Shown: positions 18,620 to 26,730 of the stretch, piece after piece | How positions within the stretch are numbered: position 1 is the stretch's first letter | Layout: each line of letters begins with the position of its first letter | From: Candidatus Corynebacterium avicola | Lineage (GTDB): Bacteria; Actinomycetota; Actinomycetes; Mycobacteriales; Mycobacteriaceae | DNA: 56,017 nt | Assembly (NCBI GenBank): GCA_019114135.1 | Contig: DXGC01000055.1 | Span: 1 to 56,017, forward strand | Direction: 5' to 3' | Program-made: the position numbers and the translations under genes | The notes under the pieces: generated by a model | The model's database searches: none | The model's input: the letters and a program-made list of their open reading frames with translations, nothing else | Told to the model about the DNA's origin: nothing

Positions 18620-20746
18620 ATGGCAGAACAGACCTCACCGGACGAGCCGGCCGACAGGACCCCGCAGGTCAACAGACGTCGTTTCCTCGGGCTCGCCGGA
18701 ATGGCCGGGCTCGCCGCCGGCGGTACCGTCCTGTGGTCCAGCACGGCCACACAATCTGGCACCGCCTGGGCGGGCACTGCCGCGGGGGAGGGAAGCGGTG
18801 ACTCGGGAGAGATGCTCGTGGGACGCGGCATCGCCGACTCCACCGGTGAGCCCCTCGGTGCAGGCATGGACGGATATGCGGTCCAGGAGCAGACCACCGT
18901 CGGCATCCGCCAGCGGCTCTACTCCCGCGCCTTCATCTTCCAGTCCGGCGACTCCCGTCTGGTCCACGTCACCGTCGACACCCCGTTGATGTTCCAGTCG
19001 GTGTTCCTTGAGGTAGTCCGCCGACTCCGTGCGTCCTACGGCGACACCTACACCACGAACAACGTCGTCATCAGCGCCACCCACACCCACGTCGGCCCCG
19101 GTGGACGCTCCGGCCACGCCATGGTCGACCTGGTCTCCCTCGGCTTCCGGCCGGTCACCTTCGAGGCCCAGGTCACCGGTATCGTGCGCTCGATCCAGCG
19201 GGCCCACGAGGACATCGAGCCGTCCGACCTGACGTTGGTCACCAGTGAGGTGGAGGACGTCGGTGCGAACCGCTCCCACGACGCCTTCGACCGCAACCCG
19301 GCCGCCGACCGGGCGGAGAACCCGGACGGCATCGACCGCACCGCCATGACCCTGCACGTCACCCGCGGCGGCACGCCGGTCGGCCTGATCAACTGGTACT
19401 CGGTGCACGCCACCAGCTTCAGCCACGAGATCAAGCACATCTCCGGCGACAACAAGGGCTACGCGGCCTGGTCCACCGAGGTCGCCGCCGGCGTCGACCA
19501 TGCAGACCTGGGGGCCGCCCCCTTCGTCGCCGCGTTCTCCCAGGGCACCCCGGGGGATGTCACCCCGAACATGGGCCTGGAGCCGGAGTCCGGCCCCGGA
19601 GGTCCGGGAGTGTCGGGCCAGGCGAAGTCGGTGGAGATCCTCGGCACCCGGCAGGCCGCCGGAGCGTCCCGCGACGCCGGCACCGTGGTGGACACCGCAG
19701 GACGCACCGGCATCGTCGGACGCAGCCGCTGGGTCGACATGGACAGCGTCCGCGTCGACGGGAAGTGGACGCCCGACGGGAAGGTGGGCTCCACCGGCCC
19801 GGCCGTCCTCGGCGCCGCCTTCGCGGCGTCCAGCCAGGAGGACGGCGGCGGGCTGGACGTCGACATCGGACTCAACGAGGCCGAACGCGGCGGATCCCCG
19901 TGGGTGCGGGAACTCAACAACCTCGCACCGATCCCCGAGGACGTGCGCCGGGTGCACGCCCCGAAGGACATGCTGCTGCCGATGGGCTACATCGACGGGC
20001 TGATCCAGCAACGCCACCTCTTCGGGGTGTGGCGGATCGGCGGGCTGGTCATCGCCCACCTGGGCTTCGAGCCGACGACGACATCGGGACTGCGGATCCG
20101 CCGGACGGTCGCCGCGGCGATGGACGTCCCGGAGACCAACGTGGTGGTGCAGGGCTACAGCTGCGGCTACGGCCACTACATCACCACGCCGGAGGAGTAC
20201 GGGCAGCAGGAGTACGAGGGTGGTGCGACCGCGTTCGGACGCCTCACCCTGCCCGCCGTCCAGCAGGTCTTCGACGGACTCGCCGGTTCTCTGGCGTCCG
20301 GAGGGTCGGTGCAGGTCGGTGGCCCGGCCGGTGACCTGACCGGGGTGATACCGGACAGCCCGGCGGCGGCCCACCTGGTGGACACCGCCCCGCCGGGGAA
20401 GAAGTTCGGGGACGTGCTGTCCGTGGAGCCGGGTAAGGAGGTCTCGCCGGGGCAGCGGGTGACCGTGAAGTTCGCCGGCGCAAATCCGAACAACGACCTG
20501 CGGCTGGAGGAAGGCTACCTGCGCATCGAGCGGGACGGGAAGCTCATCGCCCACGACTCCTCCTGGGAGACCCTGCTGACCTTCCAGAAGAACCTCACCG
20601 AGACCACCGCCGTCGTCTCGTGGAACACCGCCGACGTCGCGCCGGGGAACTACCGGGTGATCCTGCGGGGAGACTGGAAGGACGTCGCGCAGAAGAAAAA
20701 TTCTTTTGAGGGGAGTGTCGACATCCGGGTCGGCCGATCGTCATGA
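18620..20746 (+). CDS. Neutral/alkaline ceramidase, Tat-exported, with Thr at the nucleophile position
   Basis: 708-aa secreted hydrolase that would split ceramide into sphingoid base and fatty acid. The Tat signal is NRRRFLGLAGMAGLAAGG at about residue 20. Zinc-site motifs: THTHVGPGG and NWYSVHATSFSHE. The catalytic hexapeptide, GDVSPN in characterised ceramidases, reads GDVTPN here, so the Ser nucleophile is replaced by Thr. The C-terminal 150 residues form the usual Ig-like domain. ATG 18620 with AGGAG 7 nt upstream is the start; an in-frame ATG eight codons earlier lacks one. Whether the Thr enzyme is active on ceramide is unknown. Confidence 0.9.
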   Translation: MAEQTSPDEPADRTPQVNRRRFLGLAGMAGLAAGGTVLWSSTATQSGTAWAGTAAGEGSGDSGEMLVGRGIADSTGEPLGAGMDGYAVQEQTTVGIRQRLYSRAFIFQSGDSRLVHVTVDTPLMFQSVFLEVVRRLRASYGDTYTTNNVVISATHTHVGPGGRSGHAMVDLVSLGFRPVTFEAQVTGIVRSIQRAHEDIEPSDLTLVTSEVEDVGANRSHDAFDRNPAADRAENPDGIDRTAMTLHVTRGGTPVGLINWYSVHATSFSHEIKHISGDNKGYAAWSTEVAAGVDHADLGAAPFVAAFSQGTPGDVTPNMGLEPESGPGGPGVSGQAKSVEILGTRQAAGASRDAGTVVDTAGRTGIVGRSRWVDMDSVRVDGKWTPDGKVGSTGPAVLGAAFAASSQEDGGGLDVDIGLNEAERGGSPWVRELNNLAPIPEDVRRVHAPKDMLLPMGYIDGLIQQRHLFGVWRIGGLVIAHLGFEPTTTSGLRIRRTVAAAMDVPETNVVVQGYSCGYGHYITTPEEYGQQEYEGGATAFGRLTLPAVQQVFDGLAGSLASGGSVQVGGPAGDLTGVIPDSPAAAHLVDTAPPGKKFGDVLSVEPGKEVSPGQRVTVKFAGANPNNDLRLEEGYLRIERDGKLIAHDSSWETLLTFQKNLTETTAVVSWNTADVAPGNYRVILRGDWKDVAQKKNSFEGSVDIRVGRSS
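20716..20742 (+). promoter_or_regulatory. Predicted ECF42-type promoter of the DGPF-sigma operon
   Basis: TGTCGA (20716-20721), 17 nt, then CGTC (20739-20742). This matches the -35 TGTCGA / -10 CG[A/T]C motif described for ECF42 sigma factors upstream of DGPF genes. It lies in the last codons of the ceramidase gene, 75 nt before the DGPF start, and implies autoregulation. Confidence 0.6.
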
Positions 20747-20816
20747 TGGTGTCGGGCAACCATGGTCCGGCGCCGGCCACCAAAGCCGGCAACGTCACAA
20801 GACAAGGAGCAAGACC

Positions 20817-21164
20817 ATGAAGTACGCACTGCTGTTGATGGGCCACCACACCGACCCCGCCTGTGGCGAGGACGGCGGACCGGCCCCCGAAGAGTTCTTC
20901 GCCTTCGACCAGGAGATCGAGGCCGCCGGGGTGGTCGTCCACTCCTTCGCCCTCGAGGACCAGGAGGACGGTGTGCAGGTCGGCACCGACGGCTCGGGGG
21001 AGCGTGTCGTGACCTCCGGGCCGTTCGCCGAGGTCAACGAGTTCGTCGGTGGCGGCTACATCATCGACGTCCCAGGAATCGACGAGGCCATCGCCTGGGC
21101 GAAGAAGAGCCCGGCGTCTGCTGCCGGCGGGCACGTCGAGATCCGCCCCGTCGCACCGTACTGA
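20817..21164 (+). CDS. YCII/DGPF-domain protein
   Basis: 115-aa protein of the YCII-related (DGPF) group. The family motif reads TSGPFAEVNEFVGGGYIIDV. The N-terminus is KYALLLMGHH, and the C-terminus has the HVEIRPV strand. DGPF proteins are the constant genomic partners of ECF42 sigma factors; their biochemical role is not settled. ATG 20817 has AAGGAG 8 nt upstream. The stop overlaps the sigma factor start (TGATG). Confidence 0.92.
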   Translation: MKYALLLMGHHTDPACGEDGGPAPEEFFAFDQEIEAAGVVVHSFALEDQEDGVQVGTDGSGERVVTSGPFAEVNEFVGGGYIIDVPGIDEAIAWAKKSPASAAGGHVEIRPVAPY

Positions 21165-22480
21165 TGTCCTCCGGAGCGGCTGCCGGAGCAGCTGCCGTCC
21201 TCGGAGGGATCGGCCCGGATGCACGGGCCAGGCTGCTGGCCACACTCACCCGTCGCTTCGGGGACCTCGACCTCGCCGAGGACAGTCTGCAGGACGCCTT
21301 CGCCCAGGCATTGGACACCTGGCCGGAGTCAGGCGTCCCGGACTCCCCGGAAGCCTGGTTGACCACCACGGCCAAGCGTAAGGCGCTCGACGTCATCCGG
21401 CGGGACGCCACGGCGGCCCGCAAGCTCGCCGAACTGCACATCGAGCAGGGCGGCGGGACGCCGGATGCGGCACCCGACACCGTTCTCACCACCGGTGCCA
21501 CGGTCACCGACGACCAGCTCGCCCTCGTCTTCGCCTGCGCCCACCCGGCGCTGAAACCAAGGGACCGCGTCGCGTTGACCCTCCGGTTCGTCGGAGGTCT
21601 GTCCACCGAAGACGTCGCCCACCTCCTGCTCATCCCCGTGCCCACCATGCAGCAACGCATCGTCCGGGCGAAGAAGAAGATCAGCACGCTGGGCATCCGC
21701 TTCACCGTCCCTCAGCCGGAGGACCTGCCGGAGCGGCTTGCCGCGGTGCTGCGGGTGATCTACCTGATCTTCACCGACGGGAGCGCGCGCCGGACCGGGG
21801 AGCAGCATGTGCGCGATGACCTCACCGATGAGGCGGTGCGCCTGGCCCGGGTGGTCCACGGACTGCTCGGCCGACGACCGGAATGCTCGGCCGAGGTCAC
21901 CGGCCTGCTGGCGTTGCTGGTGCTGACCCAGGCACGGAGAAGCAGTCGGGTGGATGACCAGGGGAGACCCGTTCCGCTCAAGGACCAGGACCGTGGACGG
22001 TGGGACGCTGACTTGATCGCCGAGGGGATCGCTCTGGCGGAGACCGCCGCCGGTACCGAAGGGGCCGGGACGTATGCGGTCCAGGCCGCGATCGCGGCGG
22101 TCCATGCGGAGGCCCGGACCTACGAGGAGACGGACTGGGAACAGATCGCCGTGCTGTACGGCATGCTGCTGCGGTTCGAGTCAGGACCGGTGGTCAGGCT
22201 CGCCGCGGCGGTCGCGACGGGGAGGGCACTGGGCCCGGAGCGGGGTCTGGCGGCGCTCGACGCCCTGGTCGCCGGAAACGCCGATTCCCCTGACGGTGCC
22301 GACGGTGAGGTCCTGCAGGGGTTCCGACCGTTCCATCTGGCACGGGCCGTGACCCTGGAGGAGCTGGGACGTCCGGAGGACGCCGACACCGAGTACCGGA
22401 GGGCCCTGGAGCTACCAGGAAACGAGGGGGAGGACGCCTTCCTCACCGAGACCCTGGCAGGACTGGATGCTCCCGACTGA
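21164..22480 (+). CDS. ECF42-group RNA polymerase sigma factor with C-terminal TPR-like extension
   Basis: 438 aa, twice the length of a simple ECF sigma. Sigma region 2: LTRRFGDLDLAEDSLQDAFAQAL followed by WLTTTAKRKALDVIRRD. Region 4: ALTLRFVGGLSTEDVAHLL with VPTMQQRIVRAKKKI. The C-terminal 240 residues carry the ECF42 hallmark LIFTDG and a helical TPR-like domain (RPFHLARAVTLEELGRPEDADTEYRRAL region) that replaces an anti-sigma factor. Co-transcribed with the DGPF gene through a one-base overlap. No anti-sigma gene is adjacent. Confidence 0.93.
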   Translation: MSSGAAAGAAAVLGGIGPDARARLLATLTRRFGDLDLAEDSLQDAFAQALDTWPESGVPDSPEAWLTTTAKRKALDVIRRDATAARKLAELHIEQGGGTPDAAPDTVLTTGATVTDDQLALVFACAHPALKPRDRVALTLRFVGGLSTEDVAHLLLIPVPTMQQRIVRAKKKISTLGIRFTVPQPEDLPERLAAVLRVIYLIFTDGSARRTGEQHVRDDLTDEAVRLARVVHGLLGRRPECSAEVTGLLALLVLTQARRSSRVDDQGRPVPLKDQDRGRWDADLIAEGIALAETAAGTEGAGTYAVQAAIAAVHAEARTYEETDWEQIAVLYGMLLRFESGPVVRLAAAVATGRALGPERGLAALDALVAGNADSPDGADGEVLQGFRPFHLARAVTLEELGRPEDADTEYRRALELPGNEGEDAFLTETLAGLDAPD

Positions 22481-22508
22481 CCGGGCAATATTTCCCGGCC
22501 GCTGTCAG

Positions 22509-22596
22509 AATTAGCACCTTCAGAGTTGCGACTCAGAGGAGTAAAACTCTCTGACCTGTAGGTCTCACGATGTGAAAACGCGCGAAGGTGCTAATT
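22509..22596. repeat. 88-nt multi-helix element closed by a perfect 13-bp inverted repeat
   Basis: Outer arms AATTAGCACCTTC (22509-22521) and its exact complement (22584-22596). Inside are three small hairpins: GAGT-TGCG-ACTC (22523-22534), an 8-bp stem with one bulge around an AAA loop (22534-22553) and TCAC-GAT-GTGA (22565-22575). It lies between convergent genes (sigma factor and bcp), with no T-tract. It may be a small RNA, a shared 3' UTR structure or a small mobile element. No function can be assigned. The rest of 22481-22643 holds no gene. Confidence 0.6.
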
Positions 22597-22643
22597 GCGA
22601 CGACGAAGAGCGGCGGACTGGGAGACGGGGTCTGGCGAGGTCG

Positions 22644-23123
22644 CTACAGCACGTCCTTGGCGATGCGCGCGACGTGCCCGGTGGCCTTCACGTTGTACTT
22701 CGCCAGCGCGATCTTGCCCTCCTCGTCGACCAGGAAGGTCGAGCGGATCACGCCCTGCACGACCTTGCCGTAGTTCTTCTTCTCACCGAAAGCGCCGTAG
22801 GAGGTCATGACCTCTTTCGACTCGTCCGACAACAGCGGGAAGGTCAGCTCGTGATCCTCGCGGAAGGCCGCCAACTTGTCGACCTTGTCCGGGGAGATTC
22901 CGAGCACGTCGATGCCGGCGTCGTTGAGCTCGGTCAGCGAGTCACGGAAGTCGCAGGCCTCCTTGGTGCAGCCCGGGGTGTTCGCCCGCGGGTAGAAGTA
23001 GACGATGACCTTGCGTCCGCGGAAGTCGGACAGGCTGACGTCCTGACCCTTGTCGTCGCTCAGGGTGAACTCCGGGGCAGCGTCGCCGACCTCGAGGACT
23101 ACTTTGGAAGATTCGTTGCTCAT
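22644..23123 (-). CDS. bcp: Thioredoxin-dependent peroxiredoxin (Bcp/PrxQ)
   Basis: Cytosolic thiol peroxidase of 159 aa that reduces H2O2 and organic peroxides with thioredoxin. Peroxidatic Cys in YFYPRANTPGCTKEACDF; the second Cys five residues later (CTKEAC) is the resolving residue of atypical 2-Cys PrxQ. The C-terminal GKVVQGVIRSTFLVDEEGKI is typical. TACACT stands 8 nt before the ATG, so it is probably leaderless. Divergent from the DUF3618 gene. Confidence 0.95.
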   Translation of the reverse strand: MSNESSKVVLEVGDAAPEFTLSDDKGQDVSLSDFRGRKVIVYFYPRANTPGCTKEACDFRDSLTELNDAGIDVLGISPDKVDKLAAFREDHELTFPLLSDESKEVMTSYGAFGEKKNYGKVVQGVIRSTFLVDEEGKIALAKYNVKATGHVARIAKDVL

Positions 23124-23131
23124 GGTGCCCG

Positions 23132-23137
23132 AGTGTA
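23132..23137 (-). promoter_or_regulatory. -10 hexamer TACACT of bcp
   Basis: Minus-strand TACACT, 8 nt before ATG 23123. Confidence 0.55.
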
Positions 23138-23200
23138 CGTTGGGGGACGCTCCAGACGTTCTTGTCGGCGGTTCCTCTGCACCGTCGTGCCCGGAGAACG

Positions 23201-23206
23201 TACAAT
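23201..23206 (+). promoter_or_regulatory. -10 hexamer TACAAT of the DUF3618 gene
   Basis: TACAAT, about 40 nt before the GTG start, leaving room for a short leader with an AGGAGA ribosome binding site. Confidence 0.5.
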
Positions 23207-23245
23207 GCCAGAGAACCTTAACGACTTATCACGCAGGAGACTTCA

Positions 23246-23527
23246 GTGGCCCGCAATATCGACGCCATCCAGAGCGACATCGAGCGCACCCGTGAACAGC
23301 TCGCCAAGACTCTCGACGAGCTCAGCGTCCGCACGGCGCCGAAGAACCTCGCGGACGACGCGAAGAAGCAGGCCACGGACGCCCTCAGCAACCCGAAGGT
23401 GCAGCTGGCCATCGGCGGCGTCGTCGCCGGTCTCGGCCTGATCATCGCGCTGACCGTCAGCAGCAAGCGCAACGAGAAGAAGCAGATCAAGGAGATCCAG
23501 CGTCTCCTCGCCGACGCCCGCTCCTAG
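23246..23527 (+). CDS. DUF3618 membrane-anchored small protein
   Basis: 93 aa. The N-terminal helix ARNIDAIQSDIERTREQLAKT fits the DUF3618 signature (IExxRxxL), then comes an amphipathic stretch and one membrane helix (LAIGGVVAGLGLIIALTV) followed by a basic tail. The function is unknown; relatives sit near cell-envelope genes. GTG start with AGGAGA 6 nt upstream. Confidence 0.85.
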   Translation: MARNIDAIQSDIERTREQLAKTLDELSVRTAPKNLADDAKKQATDALSNPKVQLAIGGVVAGLGLIIALTVSSKRNEKKQIKEIQRLLADARS

Positions 23528-23610
23528 CGAACCGGCTGGTCACCGCCACGTCTGGCAACAGCTCCCGCCGACCGACACCCCGGTCCACCCCCGACGCACG
23601 ACGCGTCGCG

Positions 23611-24687
23611 GTGGTGGCCGGGGTTTTCGGCGTCGCCGTCGGTGTCGGCGCACTGTGTGACCAGATCGGAGTCCCTGCCGCCTGGATCTTCGGCTTCCTG
23701 GTGGTCTTCGGCGCCTACGCGATCATCTCCGACCGGCAGACGACGCCGTCGAAGCAGGTGATGCAGCCGGCCCAGGTGGTGATCGCCATGGTGTGTGTCG
23801 CCCCGCTGGTGGAGTTGGACGGCCCGACCGTCCTCGGCTACGTCGGACCGACGGCCATCGCCTTGGCGGTGACCTTGGCCGTGTGCGCGGCGGCGGCACT
23901 TCTTCTGTGGCGCTCGGGGGCGGCGAGCGCGGTCAGTGCCATGCTCGCCACGCTTGCCGGTGGCGCCAGCGGGATGACCGTGCTGGCCGCGGAGCTGAAG
24001 GAGGACGTCCGCTTCGTCGTCCTGACGCAGTACCTGCGGCTGTCGCTGGTGGTGCTGACACTGCCGGCGTTCGTGCATTTCTTCGCTGCGGGCTCCGACG
24101 CGGGGACAGGGGAGGGAACCGCTGGCACTGACGACACCGTCGCCTGGTGGTCCCCGGAGTGGAAGCCCGTGGTCGGCGCCGTGGTGGTGTGGGCGGTCGT
24201 CTGGCTGATCGTTCGGGCCACCCGCCGGTGGATCAACCTGCCGGTGCCGTACCTGCTCCTGTCGATGTTGGCGACCTGGCTCGGCGGCGTCCTCGGCGTG
24301 CCGGACGAATGGTTGGTCCCGCAGGGGCTGGTGCTGATCGCGGCTTACGCGGTGATCGGTATCCAGGCCGGCGGCACGCTGACAAAGGGGGCGCTGAAGC
24401 AGTTCCGGAGCAGTCTGCCCCTGATTCTTTCTGCGGTGGTGGCGATGATCGTCGGGGCGATCGTGGCGGCGCTTCTGATCGCCCTGTTCACCGACATCGC
24501 CCTGTTGGACGCCTACCTCGCCACCGTCCCCGGCGGGATCTACGCGGTGCTCGCCTTCGCCCACGAAGCCGGTTCGGAGCCGGTTGTCACCGTGGTTCAG
24601 GTGATGAGGACGTTGGCCATGCTGGTCATCGGTGCCTACCTGCCGTCCATCATCGCCTGGTGGGGGCGGCGGCGCGCCGGTCACTAG
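23611..24687 (+). CDS. AbrB-family membrane transporter
   Basis: 358-aa polytopic protein of the AbrB (PF05145) group, two repeats of about five helices. Hallmarks: PAAWIFGFLVVFGAY, TLAGGASGMTVLAAEL, its second-half counterpart TVPGGIYAVLAFAHEAG, and QVMRTLAMLVIGAYLPS. Substrates are not well defined in this family. The GTG at 23611 is the first usable start. It is 84 nt after the DUF3618 stop and may be read from the same promoter. Confidence 0.85.
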   Translation: MVAGVFGVAVGVGALCDQIGVPAAWIFGFLVVFGAYAIISDRQTTPSKQVMQPAQVVIAMVCVAPLVELDGPTVLGYVGPTAIALAVTLAVCAAAALLLWRSGAASAVSAMLATLAGGASGMTVLAAELKEDVRFVVLTQYLRLSLVVLTLPAFVHFFAAGSDAGTGEGTAGTDDTVAWWSPEWKPVVGAVVVWAVVWLIVRATRRWINLPVPYLLLSMLATWLGGVLGVPDEWLVPQGLVLIAAYAVIGIQAGGTLTKGALKQFRSSLPLILSAVVAMIVGAIVAALLIALFTDIALLDAYLATVPGGIYAVLAFAHEAGSEPVVTVVQVMRTLAMLVIGAYLPSIIAWWGRRRAGH

Positions 24688-24747
24688 ACGGTAATGACGT
24701 TCACGGAGTCCCTTACCGCGTCCCAGGGATCTGCCAGGCACGACGGC

Positions 24748-24753
24748 TACAGT
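24748..24753 (+). promoter_or_regulatory. -10 hexamer TACAGT of the holin-like gene
   Basis: TACAGT ends 9 nt before ATG 24763, slightly wider than the other leaderless units. Confidence 0.4.
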
Positions 24754-24762
24754 GACTCCATT

Positions 24763-25179
24763 ATGAGCTTCATCTGGAATTTCCTGGTCCGTGCCGCGGC
24801 CACCGCCGCCGCACTGTGGGTCGTCGTCTACTTCGTGTCCGGGGTGACGGTCATCGAGCCGTCCCAACCCCTGGTCGGCGACGGCTCCAACGACCGTTTG
24901 TGGCTGTTCCTCGGAAGTGCGGCGGTGATCCTGCTGCTGAACATGACCGTCCGACCGGTGCTGCACATTCTGGGGCTTCCGCTGACCATCCTGACCCTGG
25001 GGATCTTCGCCCTGGTGATCAACGCCTTCGTTTTCCTGTTCGCCGGCACCCTGTCACAGGCGATGGGCCTTGGCCTGGTGGTGGACAGTTTCATGGCGGC
25101 GTTCTGGGGCGCGATCATCATGACCGTGGTCAACTGGATCCTCGGGCCGATAACTGGTTTGCTGTCGGCCCGCCGCTGA
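24763..25179 (+). CDS. Phage-holin-family-4-like small membrane protein
   Basis: 138-aa chromosomal membrane protein with four helices, of the type annotated as phage holin family / DUF360-like (Phage_holin_4_2). Seen: LLLNMTVRPVLHILGLPLTILTLGIFALVINA, which is the family core, then FWGAIIMTVVNWILGP. No phage genes are near, so lysis is not implied. The function is unknown. Converges on the SDR gene with 14 nt between stops. Confidence 0.82.
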   Translation: MSFIWNFLVRAAATAAALWVVVYFVSGVTVIEPSQPLVGDGSNDRLWLFLGSAAVILLLNMTVRPVLHILGLPLTILTLGIFALVINAFVFLFAGTLSQAMGLGLVVDSFMAAFWGAIIMTVVNWILGPITGLLSARR

Positions 25180-25193
25180 GTTGATGTGGGCTG

Positions 25194-26003
25194 CTACGAC
25201 TGCAGCTTCGACATGAGCTTCGCCATCAGGGTGATGGACTTCGTCGGAAGCAGTCGGCCCAGCGTGTCCATGGCGACCGCGTCCTTTCCGATCCGCACCC
25301 GTGTCTTGCCCGTCTCGACGGCGCGGACGATGGCCGCCGCAGCGTCCTGAGGGGTGGTCAGCTTGGACGCTGCCGCCTCGGCCTCCGCGGCTGCCTCCTC
25401 CTCGGACTTCCCGGACGGTGTCGCCACCCCGGAGTTCTTCGTGATCTCGGTGGCCACGCCACCCGGGAAGACGACGCTCACCGACACCGCAGTCTTGAGG
25501 AGCTCGGCCTGCAGCCCCTCGGTGAACAGCTTCACCGCGGCCTTCGAGGCACCGTAGGCGCTCTGTCCTGGCACCGGGACGAGCCCGCCCATGGAGGAGA
25601 CGTTGACCACGGCGGCCTTCGGGCGCTCCAGCAGCGTCGGCAGGAAGGCCTTGGTGGTGTTCACCGTGCCCCAGAAGTTGACGTTGATGACCTTTTCGAT
25701 GGCGTCGTACTCCAGGTCGTTGATGTCGATGAACTCCTGGATGATGCCGGCGACGTTGACCAGGCCGTCGACGTTTCCGGTGGCGCTGATCTCCTCGGCG
25801 ACGGCCGTGACGGCCTCGCGGTCGGCGATGTTGACCTGGTGGGGGACGAGCTGGCCGGGCTGCCCGGCGACCTCGGCGAGCCCGTCGGTCTTCAGATCGA
25901 GGACGTGGACGGTCGCGCCCTTGTCCAGGAGCTGACGGGTGACCTCGCGGCCGATACCGGCCCCTCCGCCGGTGACGACGATGACCGAGTCCTTGATCTT
26001 CAT
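25194..26003 (-). CDS. Short-chain dehydrogenase/reductase
   Basis: 269-aa classical SDR. Cofactor motif TGGGAGIGREV; an acidic DLKTD after strand 2 suggests NAD(H). Active site NVSSMGGLV Ser and SAYGASKAA (YxxxK). The C-terminal region has GKTRVRIGKDAV, as in corynebacterial and mycobacterial SDRs of unknown substrate. Start ATG 26003 with AAGGGA 7 nt upstream. An Ala/Glu-rich insert (EEEAAAEAEAAA) sits in the substrate loop. Confidence 0.9.
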   Translation of the reverse strand: MKIKDSVIVVTGGGAGIGREVTRQLLDKGATVHVLDLKTDGLAEVAGQPGQLVPHQVNIADREAVTAVAEEISATGNVDGLVNVAGIIQEFIDINDLEYDAIEKVINVNFWGTVNTTKAFLPTLLERPKAAVVNVSSMGGLVPVPGQSAYGASKAAVKLFTEGLQAELLKTAVSVSVVFPGGVATEITKNSGVATPSGKSEEEAAAEAEAAASKLTTPQDAAAAIVRAVETGKTRVRIGKDAVAMDTLGRLLPTKSITLMAKLMSKLQS

Positions 26004-26424
26004 GGTGTTGTCCCTTCTGGTGTGTCTGGTGACAGCCCTGTCAACAACCATTGTCCGCGTACTTCAGCGACGGTGGGGGAGCGAGGACCTCGGTGTGGCC
26101 TAATCGACCACAACCGGGGGTGGGGTGTTCGCGATCTCTCTGCACTATCTCTCCGGGATCCTCCCTGGGATCTCCCCGGGAAGTGCGCCTCAGTGTCCCC
26201 ATTTCAGTCATGTCATGTGTGGTCTGGCTATCGAACTGGGGACACTTGGATATGCAGCGGCAGTGGTGGGTGGCGGTGGCACTGGCGGTGGCGGGGTGCC
26301 TTCCCCGGCACCACCGTCATCGGAGTGTGCACAGCGTCATCGAGGAATGTCGATCTGGTAGGGGAGATTGACAAACTGCGATGACGCTCAGCACACTGCG
26401 ATGACGTGCGGTTACAGTGACGAG
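26004..26424. other. Intergenic region with repeats and a doubtful small ORF
   Basis: No convincing gene in 420 bp. A 10-bp inverted repeat (AGTGTCCCCA, 26192-26201 and 26237-26246) frames a 35-nt loop. A 39-codon frame at 26252-26371 (+) starts MQRQWWVAVALAVAGC, which looks like a tiny lipoprotein signal with lipobox VAGC, but it has no ribosome binding site and no family. Direct repeats ACTGCGATGACG occur at 26375 and 26395, exactly 20 bp apart, next to TTGACA (26368). Confidence 0.4.
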
Positions 26425-26468
26425 AAGACCCCAGCCGGGACGACATCGGTCGTCCCGGCTGGGGTCTT
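26425..26468 (-). terminator. Terminator downstream of tRNA-Lys
   Basis: Perfect 20-bp stem (26425-26444 with 26449-26468) and a 4-nt loop, directly after the tRNA on the minus strand, followed by TTCTCG. Its strength and symmetry would stop transcription from either side. Confidence 0.9.
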
Positions 26469-26470
26469 GG

Positions 26471-26546
<76 letters not shown>

Positions 26547-26591
26547 AGCGTTGTCATCTGGCCCGGCGAGGCCGCGTTGGCAACGAGGAAA

Positions 26592-26621
26592 ACTATAGAC
26601 CGCACCACGATTGCAGTGCAA
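26592..26621 (-). promoter_or_regulatory. Promoter of tRNA-Lys
   Basis: On the minus strand TTGCAC (26621-26616), 18-nt spacer, TATAGT (26597-26592). The start would be about 40 nt before the tRNA. Confidence 0.65.
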
Positions 26622-26730
26622 ATTCGCTGGTAGTGAGATGTTTCTTTGCTTATATACGTCTGTCGGTCGTGAACTGGCGCGACCTGAGCGCAACACTGGC
26701 GTTCAGTTGATGTTCCACTGGTGTTCGGCT

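Noticed and set aside
18635..20554. 639-codon minus-strand open frame over the ceramidase gene
   Set aside because: Low-complexity His/Arg/Gly/Val translation without homology features; shadow of the ceramidase.
22509..22596. Integron attC site
   Set aside because: The ends read AATTAGC/GCTAATT rather than RYYYAAC/GTTRRRY and there is no integrase.
24763..25179. Prophage remnant suggested by a holin-like gene
   Set aside because: No endolysin, integrase or structural genes nearby; this family is common on actinobacterial chromosomes.
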